Below are positions 1 through 7,632 of a DNA stretch of 64,000 nucleotides, one piece after another. A program made the translations under genes and the position numbers. The stretch covers positions 124,001 to 188,000 of the forward strand of contig JAJEGS010000055.1 of NCBI GenBank assembly GCA_022819745.1. The letters are read 5' to 3'. Origin of the DNA: Candidatus Latescibacterota bacterium. Lineage in GTDB: Bacteria; Latescibacterota; UBA2968; UBA8231. Under the pieces are notes generated by a model that worked only from the letters and a program-made list of their open reading frames with translations, made no database searches and had not been told where the DNA came from. Position 1 is the stretch's first letter; each line of letters starts with the position of its first letter.

Positions 1-29
1 TCGGCAAGAGGTTCGGCTAGGGTATTCAT
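1..29 (-). CDS. Partial CDS, 5' end only, unidentified
   Basis: An ATG on the minus strand at 29 opens a frame that runs off the window after nine complete codons (reads MNTLAEPLA). An AGGAG-type ribosome binding site lies 6-10 bases upstream, and the start sits 3 bases beyond the stop of the DUF6883-like gene, so the two are probably co-transcribed and translationally coupled. Too little is visible to name the product. DUF6883 genes are often followed by a small partner gene, but these residues do not resemble the partner I know (DUF4926). Confidence 0.45.
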
Positions 30-32
30 AGA

Positions 33-344
33 CTAACTCCTTTGTGGAACGGCCGTTACAAAACGTAGCTCGGTCTCGCCGTGGCGGATAAACCACACAG
101 TGCGAAGATGAAACAGGCCGTATGAGGGTGTGTTAATATATCCAAGGATAATGTATTTGGTGCCGTGCTCAGTTGCAATACGTTCGACAAGCGGTTGCGT
201 CTTGACAATGACCAGCAGACCACTGCGTAAGTCCCCGACATTGTGGTCGCCATAGCCGAGTAGGGCGAATAGACCGCTCTTGCTGTCGTCGTGCAGCAGG
301 TAAGTCAATTTTTCGTCGGCGATGTAGGCTTCGCTGCGATTCAT
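33..344 (-). CDS. DUF6883-like small protein
   Basis: A 103-residue soluble protein with no signal peptide or membrane segment. The segment from about residue 58 (EHGTKYIILG, then RTVWFIRHGE and FVTAVP near the C-terminus) matches the conserved pattern I associate with DUF6883, a small domain of unknown function often found beside another small gene in a TA-like arrangement. The N-terminal part (KLTYLLHDDSKSG) also fits that family. The next gene starts 3 bases downstream on the same strand. A toxin or antitoxin role is only a guess. The family call rests on remembered motif similarity. Confidence 0.5.
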   Translation of the reverse strand: MNRSEAYIADEKLTYLLHDDSKSGLFALLGYGDHNVGDLRSGLLVIVKTQPLVERIATEHGTKYIILGYINTPSYGLFHLRTVWFIRHGETELRFVTAVPQRS

Positions 345-475
345 GTCGAGCTAGTCCGATTGCATTCTTTTAAGGTGTCGGTTACTCTAGCAAACACCTG
401 TGTATCAACCTTTCACACCGCTAAGGTTTAATGGGAAGAGATATGACGAGTAAGTACGCAATAGATGCAAATTTT

Positions 476-2254
476 ATGCCAACATTTCATAGCGCGATCT
501 GGCGATTCTCGGTCGGCGCATTGATGTTAGCCGCCTGCGGCCCGGAAGAGCCTTCGGAACCGGCTCCGAAGCCTGAGTACACCAAACCGGCTGCCGACTA
601 TGCGGTGGGGCGCGGGCGGAAAGAGGCTCCTGTGGTGCGCTTTGTCGATGTGACGCGAGAGGCTGGTCTCGAATTCAGGCACGAGACCGGGGCGCGCGGC
701 GATAAGTGGATGCCGGAGACCATGGGCAGCGGCTGCGCGCTTTTTGATTACGATGGCGACGGCTGGCTGGACGTGCTCTTGGTCAACAGCGAAGGCTGGG
801 GAGGCGAAAAGGCCCCCGGCAAGCTCTACCGCAATCTCGGCAACGGCACTTTTGATGACGCAACGGAGCGCGCGGGTCTAGACTTTTCGGTCTATGGCAT
901 GGGCGCGACGATTGCCGACTACGACGCCGATGGTGACCCGGATATTTACTTGACGACCTTGGGGCCAAACCTGCTGTTGCGCAACGACGCGGGCCGCTTT
1001 GTCGATGTGGCGCAAGAAGCGGGCGTGGCGGGCGCGGTCTGGCGGGACGATGCGGGCAACGAGAATCCCGAGTGGTCCACGGGCGCGGCCTGGGTCGATG
1101 TGGATGGCGACGGCTGGCTAGATCTGTTGGTCACCAACTACGTGCGCTGGTCGGCTAGCACCGACATATACACCACGCTCGACGGCAAGGGAAAGTCCTA
1201 CGCCACGCCAAAGCAGTACCCCGGCTCGACGCCGAGGCTCTACCGCAACCTAGGCGAGGGCCGCTTCGAGGAGATAACCGAAGAGGCCGGTCTGTTGTTA
1301 CCAGAGGGCAAGTCCATGGGCGTGGCCATGACTGACTTTGAAGACGACGGTCGCATCGACTTGGTGGTCACCAACGACACCCAGCCCAATTTCCTGTTGC
1401 AAAACTTAGGCGGGGGTCGCTTTGCGGAGCGGGGTCTCGCCGCGGGCATTGGCTACGACGAGACCGGGCGGGCGCGCGCGGGGATGGGCGTAGATATTAC
1501 CTCGGTCGCCAACGACGGCGTGCTTTCCATCGCTATTGGCAACTTCAGCCGCGAGGCGCTGTCGCTCTATCGCCAAGCCGGCGGCGCGGTCTTCGTCGAT
1601 GCTGCGGGCAAGGCTCGGCTGATGCAGGCAACGCTGCAGCCGCTGACCTTTGGGCTGCGCTTTTTTGACTACGATCTCGACGGGTACCAAGACCTGATCT
1701 TGGCCAATGGGCACATCGAGCCAGAGATCAACTCGACGCAGAAGGAGATCGAGTACCGTCAACCGCCGCAGTTGTTTTGGAATACCGGCGAGGGGCGGAT
1801 GGTCGAGGTGTCGGAGCAGACGGGCGGGCCGTTTCTCAAGCCAGTGGTGGCGCGAGGGCTAGCCGTCGGCGATATCGATGCAGACGGCGACTTGGATGTG
1901 CTGCTGACGACCAATGGAGGTCCAGCTTATCTATTGCGCAACGAGGGGCCGACTGGCCGCGCGGTGGAGCTTGATCTGACGGGTAAGGCACCTAATCGGG
2001 ACGCTATTGGCGCGAAAGTGACGGCTCGGGTGGGCGAACAAGAGCAGGTGTTCATGGTGCGCACGGGATCTTCTTATCTGAGCCACAGTCCGATGAGCCT
2101 GACCGTTGGCTTGGGCACCGCTGAGAAGATTGACCGCTTGGAAATTCGCTGGCCGGATGGGACGGTGGAAGCTCTTGAACAGCTCGCGGCCGGGTCGCGC
2201 TACGACATCGCGCAGGGTGAGGGTATTGTGGGGAAGAGGGCCTTTGTGCAGTAA
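476..2254 (+). CDS. FG-GAP/VCBS repeat lipoprotein with ASPIC/UnbV C-terminal domain (CRTAC1-like)
   Basis: Predicted exported lipoprotein of about 592 residues. I chose the ATG at 476 over the earlier one at 431 because it places a compact signal peptide (IWRFSVGALMLAAC) with the lipobox cysteine at residue 21. The body contains repeated calcium-binding loops of the form DxDxDGxxD (DYDGDGWLD, DYDADGDPD, DVDGDGWLD, DIDADGDLD) typical of beta-propeller FG-GAP repeats. The last 90 residues carry the ASPIC/UnbV signature: GAKVTARVG, a GSSYLSHS stretch, GLG, and IRWPDG. Such proteins are exported and thought to bind ligands or polysaccharides; the actual ligand is unknown. Paralogs occur at 23200 and 35687. 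The next gene is convergent. Confidence 0.85.
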   Translation: MPTFHSAIWRFSVGALMLAACGPEEPSEPAPKPEYTKPAADYAVGRGRKEAPVVRFVDVTREAGLEFRHETGARGDKWMPETMGSGCALFDYDGDGWLDVLLVNSEGWGGEKAPGKLYRNLGNGTFDDATERAGLDFSVYGMGATIADYDADGDPDIYLTTLGPNLLLRNDAGRFVDVAQEAGVAGAVWRDDAGNENPEWSTGAAWVDVDGDGWLDLLVTNYVRWSASTDIYTTLDGKGKSYATPKQYPGSTPRLYRNLGEGRFEEITEEAGLLLPEGKSMGVAMTDFEDDGRIDLVVTNDTQPNFLLQNLGGGRFAERGLAAGIGYDETGRARAGMGVDITSVANDGVLSIAIGNFSREALSLYRQAGGAVFVDAAGKARLMQATLQPLTFGLRFFDYDLDGYQDLILANGHIEPEINSTQKEIEYRQPPQLFWNTGEGRMVEVSEQTGGPFLKPVVARGLAVGDIDADGDLDVLLTTNGGPAYLLRNEGPTGRAVELDLTGKAPNRDAIGAKVTARVGEQEQVFMVRTGSSYLSHSPMSLTVGLGTAEKIDRLEIRWPDGTVEALEQLAAGSRYDIAQGEGIVGKRAFVQ

Positions 2255-2260
2255 GAAGCC

Positions 2261-2370
2261 GTCTCAAAATTCTAGCTGCGCTCCACTCAACGTCATTTCA
2301 CATCCGCGTTTATCTGCGTTCATCTGCGGATACCTTGCCGTCGGGCGACAGCTAATAGGGATTTTGAGAC
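2261..2370. repeat. 110-bp element with inverted ends and an internal 'tctgcg' repeat
   Basis: Between two convergent genes lies a segment whose ends are inverted repeats: gtctcaaaat at 2261-2270 and attttgagac at 2361-2370, with a second matching block tagctg/cagcta just inside. Inside it, 2302-2334 holds short repeated tctgcg motifs that recur in inverted orientation at 11096-11130. A small non-autonomous element (MITE-like) or a long bidirectional terminator are both possible; a T-run follows at 2373. No coding capacity is apparent. Confidence 0.45.
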
Positions 2371-2385
2371 CGTTTTTAAGCTATT

Positions 2386-3270
2386 TCAACCGATCAAGCG
2401 CCCCCTTTGGTCGTGGCTGACCTTGTCGGGGTCGTGCGGGCCGGAGCGGGCGCGCTTGGCCTCTCCTTGTTTGTAGCGGTGGCGCATTTCCGTTTGTCGC
2501 CACTGCAAAAAGCTGCGTTCCTGCGCGTTGCGGTTGCGCGCCGAAGCTGGGGCTGGGACTTCGATGGTGGCGTGGGTGATTTCGCTTACCCGGCGCGACA
2601 GAGCGACGATTTCTCCTTTGCTGATGACCAAGGTGACGCCGACGTTGGCCTCGACAATGGCGACGCCGTTTTCGCGCGCCCGGGCCAACACGGCGCGATC
2701 TTGCTCCTTGGAGCGGGAGCCGTAGGAGGGGATGAGCAGGTACTGTGCCCCGTCGAGCACCGGGATGCGGGCGATGTCGGGGTTCCAGCGGTCGTTGCAG
2801 ATGAGGAAGCCGCAGCGGCCAAACGGCGTGTCAAAGGCGTGGGCATGGGCACCGAGGCGGTTGTACCACCAAGAGGGATGGTAGCCCTCGGCCAACTGCA
2901 TTTTGTGGTACTTGCCGCACAGACGGCCCCGGTGGTCGATGAAGACGGCGCAGTTGTACACATCGTCGCCGATGCGCTCGGCTAGCCCAAAGGCGAGAGA
3001 TATTCCCAACTCGCGGGCTAGTTCGCGGAAGCGACCGATGACCGGGCCGCGCGTGGTGACGGCCACATCCCGCATCCGTTCTTCCGGTTCCTCCCCCGTG
3101 ATCAGTTCCATGACCACGTAGCCCTCCAGCACTCCTTCGGGTGCCAAGGCCAGTTGGGCTCCGCCCTTGGCAGCGGCGCGGAACATGGCCTCCAAGCGGT
3201 CGGCGTTATCGGCTAGGTCGAATTTTTTGGGCCGGAAGGAAATGGCGGCGACATCTACTGATTGATACAT
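2386..3270 (-). CDS. Carbon-nitrogen hydrolase (nitrilase superfamily)
   Basis: A 294-residue amidase-type enzyme of the nitrilase superfamily. The Glu-Lys-Cys catalytic triad can be placed: E45 in LAPEGVLEGY, K123 in KYHKMQLAEG, and C158 in FLICNDRWNPD. Members hydrolyse non-peptide C-N bonds in the cytoplasm (amides, carbamoyl compounds, nitriles); the substrate cannot be read from sequence. The C-terminus (about 40 residues, rich in Arg and Lys) runs past the usual domain end. A GGAG ribosome binding site precedes the ATG. It is the second gene of a two-gene operon, starting 12 bases after the beta-propeller gene, which suggests a shared catabolic role. Confidence 0.85.
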   Translation of the reverse strand: MYQSVDVAAISFRPKKFDLADNADRLEAMFRAAAKGGAQLALAPEGVLEGYVVMELITGEEPEERMRDVAVTTRGPVIGRFRELARELGISLAFGLAERIGDDVYNCAVFIDHRGRLCGKYHKMQLAEGYHPSWWYNRLGAHAHAFDTPFGRCGFLICNDRWNPDIARIPVLDGAQYLLIPSYGSRSKEQDRAVLARARENGVAIVEANVGVTLVISKGEIVALSRRVSEITHATIEVPAPASARNRNAQERSFLQWRQTEMRHRYKQGEAKRARSGPHDPDKVSHDQRGRLIG

Positions 3271-3282
3271 GGGTTTTGTCTC

Positions 3283-4659
3283 CTATTCTTCTTTGCGGCA
3301 AAAGCGCAGTGCGTACAAGTCGGCGTCGTACATCACAAAGCGCAGGCGCACGGGCCGACCCGCCAACGGGCCTACCTCAGCGCCCGATTCCCACTCCACC
3401 GCTAAGTCCGTCTGATCCTGAAAAAGCTCGGGCGAATCGGCCAGCGCCAAGCCGGGGAAGGGCTTGCCGTTTTCGTCTTGGACTTCGACGCGGATGCTGC
3501 CGGCCGCAGAAGTGGCCATGTTGAGCCGCAACTGATCGCCGCTGAAGATCAGGGGCTTGGTGGTGAACTGGCCGCCGCGATAGGGCGCTTGCACTGAGGC
3601 GAAGCCATCGAGGCGCATGGTCAGGCGGCGGATGCAGGAGGTGGGCATGCGCCAGTTCTCGGTCATGTAGAGCGACAGTTCGGCGGGTCCGGTGCGCAGC
3701 AGGCCGCGCATGATGTACACGCTGCGGTCGTGCCAATTGCCGGGGTCGGGCCCTGGGCGCACGAAGGCTTCGGGGAAGAGGCGGTCGAAGTGGAGGCCGT
3801 CGTGGCTGCTCATCAGCACGCCGTCGTTGACCCCGGGGTACGGCCAGCCGGGCGTGGGGCTGCGGCTGTTGACAAAGCGCGAGGGGAACATCAGGTAGAG
3901 GCCAGGGGAACGCTCGTAGGGAACGCAGGAATTGGTGTACATGTGCTCCAGCGGCGCGTCGCCGGTGTCGATAGATTCTAGCGGACTCCAGTGGACAAAG
4001 TCGTCGGAGGTGGCGCGGCGGATCCAGCGCACGCCTTCCTTAAAGGCGCGGGTGGCACCGTGGCCTAGTTCGCCGTCATTGCGAATGCCTCGGGTGTACA
4101 TGACGTACTGGCCGGTCCACGGGTCGCGGAAGGCGATATTGTGCGAGTCGAACGGGCCTTCGGTTTGCACGGGTTCGGGGTTTTTGCGCCAGTGGAAGCC
4201 GTCGGGCGAGGTCGCCGTGTAAATGGCACCGCGCCGGCCGATGCCTTTGTAGCGCTCTTGATCCGGGGCTTGTGGATCGAGGAACGGGGAGAAGTTGACT
4301 AGGTCGGGATCGTCGATCACTAAGTTGTTGGCCGTCGAGCCTTGGAAGTCGATTAGGCCCAGCTCTGGTTTGTGCCAAGTGATGCCGTCGCTGCTTTCGA
4401 CGTAGGCGGTGCAGGCGCGGTCGGTTTTGTTGTTGTCGGCGTGGGGGATGCAGCGGTACCAGGCGCGGAAGCGGTCGCCGTCTTTGAAGAGCACGGCGTA
4501 GGCGAGGCCGCCTTCTTCCCAAGGATGGTCGATGCGCACTGCGGCGTTGCGGCGCATGGGCTGGTGGAGGACTTGGCGGGCGTCTTGTAGGTCGTTGATG
4601 AGGCGGCGGTCAAGTAGTAGTTGGCGGTCGGAGCCGATGGTGATGGGGATGTCGGGCAT
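3283..4659 (-). CDS. Predicted five-bladed beta-propeller glycoside hydrolase-like protein
   Basis: A 458-residue protein without a signal peptide. Repeated blade-like motifs are visible: RFRAWYRC, SSDGITWHKPELGL, SPDGFHWRKNPEP, YVMYTRG, SDDFVHWSPLE, SHDGLHFDR. The spacing of these aromatic SxDGxxW/H units is typical of GH32/GH43/GH130-like propellers, and similar proteins are abundant in planctomycete- and Latescibacterota-like genomes. The C-terminal 100 residues look like a beta-sandwich accessory region. I cannot identify catalytic acids with confidence. It precedes the nitrilase gene in the same operon. Its first 17 codons and about 20 bases of leader are duplicated at 7443-7513, on the far side of the restriction-modification cassette. 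Confidence 0.65.
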   Translation of the reverse strand: MPDIPITIGSDRQLLLDRRLINDLQDARQVLHQPMRRNAAVRIDHPWEEGGLAYAVLFKDGDRFRAWYRCIPHADNNKTDRACTAYVESSDGITWHKPELGLIDFQGSTANNLVIDDPDLVNFSPFLDPQAPDQERYKGIGRRGAIYTATSPDGFHWRKNPEPVQTEGPFDSHNIAFRDPWTGQYVMYTRGIRNDGELGHGATRAFKEGVRWIRRATSDDFVHWSPLESIDTGDAPLEHMYTNSCVPYERSPGLYLMFPSRFVNSRSPTPGWPYPGVNDGVLMSSHDGLHFDRLFPEAFVRPGPDPGNWHDRSVYIMRGLLRTGPAELSLYMTENWRMPTSCIRRLTMRLDGFASVQAPYRGGQFTTKPLIFSGDQLRLNMATSAAGSIRVEVQDENGKPFPGLALADSPELFQDQTDLAVEWESGAEVGPLAGRPVRLRFVMYDADLYALRFCRKEE

Positions 4660-4680
4660 GGTGGCCTCGGGGGTGGGTGG
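4610..4680. repeat. Left direct repeat flanking the restriction-modification cassette
   Basis: This stretch (start region of the propeller gene plus leader) is repeated in the same orientation at 7443-7513. By hand alignment 62 of 71 positions match with no gap. The two genes for the restriction enzyme and methylase lie between the copies. Confidence 0.8.
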
Positions 4681-4813
4681 GGGTATGAAGACCTATATTT
4701 TGCTGGCAGGCCCTTTCCTCGATGGGCCGTGCCGCGAAACGGTCAGTGAGTATTAAAGATAGTATCGTTGGAAGCCCATCATCCTGATTTGTGCGCCCAT
4801 AGATCGTCCGAGT

Positions 4814-5752
4814 TCATTGTCTGGGACCGAGAAATCTATCGCCATCATAATGGATCATGTGGTCAGGAGTGTCGCAAAGCCATACTTCCGTTTCCCAAGC
4901 GATATTCTTCAGGTGCTTCCGAAATTCTCCGAAATCCGGGAAGGCACTAACATAAACGACACCCGAGGAGCACTCGGAAAGCATGTTCTCCAGATCGACG
5001 ATCCGCGTCGGTGACATGGGGCCGTGTGATGTTACCGCCTCGACGAGAAACAGCCAGTTTCGCTCAGCGTCGTAAAACACGACATCCGGCATTTTGCCGT
5101 GGTCGGTGATCGGGATGCCGAGTTCGTCAAGGCTCTCCTCGTCCACGTATAGGTCCTTCTTGGCAGTGTCGCCGACATAGAGCAGGCGTGAACCGGGAGC
5201 GAAGCGGGGACCGAATTCTTCCACGACAGCTTTTTGCACCTCGTTGTGCTTGCCTGGGGAGAACTGAAGCTCCTGTCCATCGGCTAGCTTGAGCGGAATC
5301 ATGGTGTGAAGCCGTTCGCGCTCGTAGCGCTCTACAAGAGTGCCCTGCTCGTGGCGGAATTTTTCCACGGCTGAATCCCAACCTTTCGTCCCATAGTGAC
5401 GCACGGATTCCAAGGCCGCTTCTGTGATAGCGTAGTGAGCACGCGGGCTGTTGGTCGGAAGGTCGGGTTCAAACGGGTTGTAATCGGCGACTCGCGCCTG
5501 AACAAACTGGTGGAGCACCTGACGGCGAAAAGTTTCCCTAGTATTGGGTGCGTATTCGGTACCGTAGTGCGCCTTGACGTGATCCATGATGCCCTTGGTG
5601 ACGGTACACGCTCCCCGTTTTGCGTCCGACCAAGGGGCATCGGGCGTCAGCCCGCACAGGGCGATCAGTGTCAAGCCCGACATCTGGTTGTGCTGCGCCA
5701 GAGGCATGCCGAGTGCCTTGAGGATTTCCCTAGCTTCTTCAATGCTGGCCAA
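4814..5752 (-). CDS. Type II restriction endonuclease, BsuBI/PstI family
   Basis: About 312 residues. The sequence matches the BsuBI/PstI restriction enzyme family across its length: an N-terminal helical part (EEAREILKALG, SGLTLIALCGL), then the C-terminal nuclease region with PDVVFYD (about residues 222-228) followed by WLFLVEAVTSHGP, the positions expected for the metal-binding acidic residues of the PD-(D/E)xK-like core. Family members cut CTGCAG; this specificity is inferred, not seen. I place the start at a TTG at 5752 because a strong GGAGGAGG lies 6 bases upstream; an upstream TTG at 5782 has no such site. The start overlaps the methylase stop by 14 bases, so translation is coupled and the methylase is made first. 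Confidence 0.9.
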   Translation of the reverse strand: MASIEEAREILKALGMPLAQHNQMSGLTLIALCGLTPDAPWSDAKRGACTVTKGIMDHVKAHYGTEYAPNTRETFRRQVLHQFVQARVADYNPFEPDLPTNSPRAHYAITEAALESVRHYGTKGWDSAVEKFRHEQGTLVERYERERLHTMIPLKLADGQELQFSPGKHNEVQKAVVEEFGPRFAPGSRLLYVGDTAKKDLYVDEESLDELGIPITDHGKMPDVVFYDAERNWLFLVEAVTSHGPMSPTRIVDLENMLSECSSGVVYVSAFPDFGEFRKHLKNIAWETEVWLCDTPDHMIHYDGDRFLGPRQ

Positions 5753-7394
5753 CGACTGCCTCCTCCAACTCGGGATGGGCAATCAGGTCCATGACAAGCC
5801 GATCTAGGCCTTTCATAGGGTCCGCGAGATGCTTCACGCACTGACCAAGCGTGATGATCGTTTGGTGTGGAGGAAGCCGCATGGCACGCAGTTCGGTGGC
5901 ACTCACTTGGGTGTTGCCGTTGACCGCACGGAACCATGTATCGAGCAATCGGCTGTTGTAGAGCGCCGCCAGCCCCCATGCTTCGTCATCGGCGAGCGTG
6001 CCTCCAGGCCGGTGGATGTAGTTGAGATGATTTTCGAATCCGACCTTGGGGGTCGCAAATTCCGTCGCGATGTAGGGAGCCGAGGTCAGCCGGCGTGCCT
6101 CTTCCTTGGCGCTAAAGCGGCGCATGAGCACATAATTCCTGTTCGGTAGCAGAAGTGCCTCGGTGCCGGAACGCTTGATGTACTCTGGCTTGTGTCTGTT
6201 GAGCGGCCAAGTGGCCTGCATGGCGTGTACATGGTTCATCCACAGGAGCGGGACATGGCTATCCGGCACCTTGCCTTCCTTGTCTATAAACTCCGTTGCA
6301 CGGAAGGCGACTACGGGGCCGGTCGAGATATCTAGGCCGAAGCTGCGGAGGCTCTCCGGCCATGAATCCACCAGCGCCAACACGTCGTCATCTCCTTCAC
6401 AGATCGGCAAGCGGAGAATCTTGTTTGTGGAATCGAGGTCGAGAGCCGTGTTTAACGGAATCTCGCGACGGTCGGATTCACCGATATCACGGACCCCGCG
6501 ACTTGATGAAATGACAAACGGCGAGTCGGTCTTGTCCCAACGCCGGAGATTATAACGGGTGCCGGAGACAATGACGTTCTCCTGTAGCACCTCGTCCCGA
6601 CTGAAGGCGTCGCGTCGAGAGCCGAACACATGGACTTCCGTTGGTCGGATCATGTCAAAGAAAACGTTTCTGAACTGCCTGAAGTAAGGGCCGGACGTAA
6701 AACTTCGAGGTGTGATAAATACGAAATCTCCATTTTCACGCAGTAGTATGGCACTGACCGCCATAAAGAGCGCATAGATGTTTGGCTGGCCGTGAACTAC
6801 GGTGGAAACAGCGCTCGCACGCGGGTCAGCCTTGCTGATCTTGAAGTAGGGCGGATTGGAGATAACGATATCAAAGTCTTCGGCTACCGACCGATAGGGA
6901 AAGAGTTCGCCGAGCGAACGCAATGTTTCGGCGTGCGCCATGATGAAGTCGGTCTCCTCAACCTGCACAGCGACCGTCACTCCACGGTTGTGGCACCAAT
7001 CGACAAGATAGTCGAGAACGGCCTGTAGCGGCGCGATCAGGTCTCTATCGACTTCATGGACGACCAGTTCGATGATATCTGGCTTTGAATCGCGGGAGAC
7101 AAGTGCCTCCACAGCCGCACAGCAGAGAATGCCTGCGCCTGCTGCGGGGTCGAGGACCCGCAGCTTTGGCCCGCTCACTTTGATCCGCCCGGCCATGAAA
7201 TCCGCGGCGGGGATTGGCGTGAGATATAGACCGTGATTTTTGCGGTGTTCGTCGGATTTCCTTTCCACGTAATACTCCCCTACGCGATCTGCATAGATAA
7301 CGGGCCGTTCACTCTCTTGGGGAACAGGAAATGCCGATGGCGCGGGCCGTGCCCGGTAGGTCGTATCCTTTTTCACTGCTTGGCCGAGCCTCAT
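5739..7394 (-). CDS. DNA adenine N6-methyltransferase of the BsuBI/PstI restriction system
   Basis: A 551-residue gamma-type amino-methyltransferase. The AdoMet-binding motif I is at about residues 79-90 (VLDPAAGAGIL) and the catalytic NPPY tetrad at 180-183 (DIVISNPPYFK). The upstream GLYLTPIPAADFM segment is the usual 'YLTP' lead-in of Eco57I/PstI-type methylases. The second half is the target-recognition region (LLLPNRNYVLMRRFS, PYIATEFA). It protects the host against the overlapping endonuclease, presumably by methylating adenine in the same site. No clear ribosome binding site or separate C protein is visible. Base composition by eye is lower in GC than the flanking catabolic genes, consistent with acquisition. 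Confidence 0.9.
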   Translation of the reverse strand: MRLGQAVKKDTTYRARPAPSAFPVPQESERPVIYADRVGEYYVERKSDEHRKNHGLYLTPIPAADFMAGRIKVSGPKLRVLDPAAGAGILCCAAVEALVSRDSKPDIIELVVHEVDRDLIAPLQAVLDYLVDWCHNRGVTVAVQVEETDFIMAHAETLRSLGELFPYRSVAEDFDIVISNPPYFKISKADPRASAVSTVVHGQPNIYALFMAVSAILLRENGDFVFITPRSFTSGPYFRQFRNVFFDMIRPTEVHVFGSRRDAFSRDEVLQENVIVSGTRYNLRRWDKTDSPFVISSSRGVRDIGESDRREIPLNTALDLDSTNKILRLPICEGDDDVLALVDSWPESLRSFGLDISTGPVVAFRATEFIDKEGKVPDSHVPLLWMNHVHAMQATWPLNRHKPEYIKRSGTEALLLPNRNYVLMRRFSAKEEARRLTSAPYIATEFATPKVGFENHLNYIHRPGGTLADDEAWGLAALYNSRLLDTWFRAVNGNTQVSATELRAMRLPPHQTIITLGQCVKHLADPMKGLDRLVMDLIAHPELEEAVVGQH

Positions 7395-7420
7395 AATAGG
7401 TTGTGTTCAATAAACTGAGC

Positions 7421-7492
7421 TTACGATAAGGGATGCTCCAAATCAAGCAGTAGTTGGTGGTTGGAGCCGATGGAGATGGGGGTGTCGGACAT
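7421..7492 (-). pseudogene. 5' fragment of a propeller-gene paralog (23 codons)
   Basis: A minus-strand frame opens at 7492, reads MSDTPISIGSNHQLLLD and ends at a TAA at 7421 after a few unrelated codons. It matches the first 17 residues of the propeller protein at 3283-4659 (MPDIPITIGSDRQLLLD), and the 20 bases before the ATG also match. The rest of the gene is missing; the methylase gene starts 27 bases beyond the stop. Confidence 0.8.
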
Positions 7493-7513
7493 GGTGGCCT
7501 CTGGGGTGAGTAG
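7443..7513. repeat. Right direct repeat flanking the restriction-modification cassette
   Basis: Partner of 4610-4680, same orientation, 62 of 71 positions identical by hand count. It covers the start of the truncated propeller paralog and its leader. Confidence 0.8.
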
Positions 7514-7566
7514 TTGGAGCGTCGGCAGGCGTATTACAGCTAAGACATTTATTAATTTATGATTAC

Positions 7567-7604
7567 TTGATTGACTAAATTAATATTATTATATAAATTT
7601 AGTC
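7567..7604 (+). promoter_or_regulatory. AT-rich palindrome and likely promoter of the ATPase gene
   Basis: The otherwise GC-rich sequence turns strongly AT-rich here. Nine-base arms gactaaatt (7573-7581) and aatttagtc (7596-7604) form a perfect inverted repeat with a 14-base spacer. TTGATT/TTGACT at 7567-7576 and TATAAA at 7592-7597 could serve as promoter hexamers overlapping the palindrome, as in an autoregulated operator. The ATPase GTG start is 28 bases downstream. Confidence 0.45.
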
Positions 7605-7632
7605 TATTGACTTTACGGAGGTAAATATCGAC

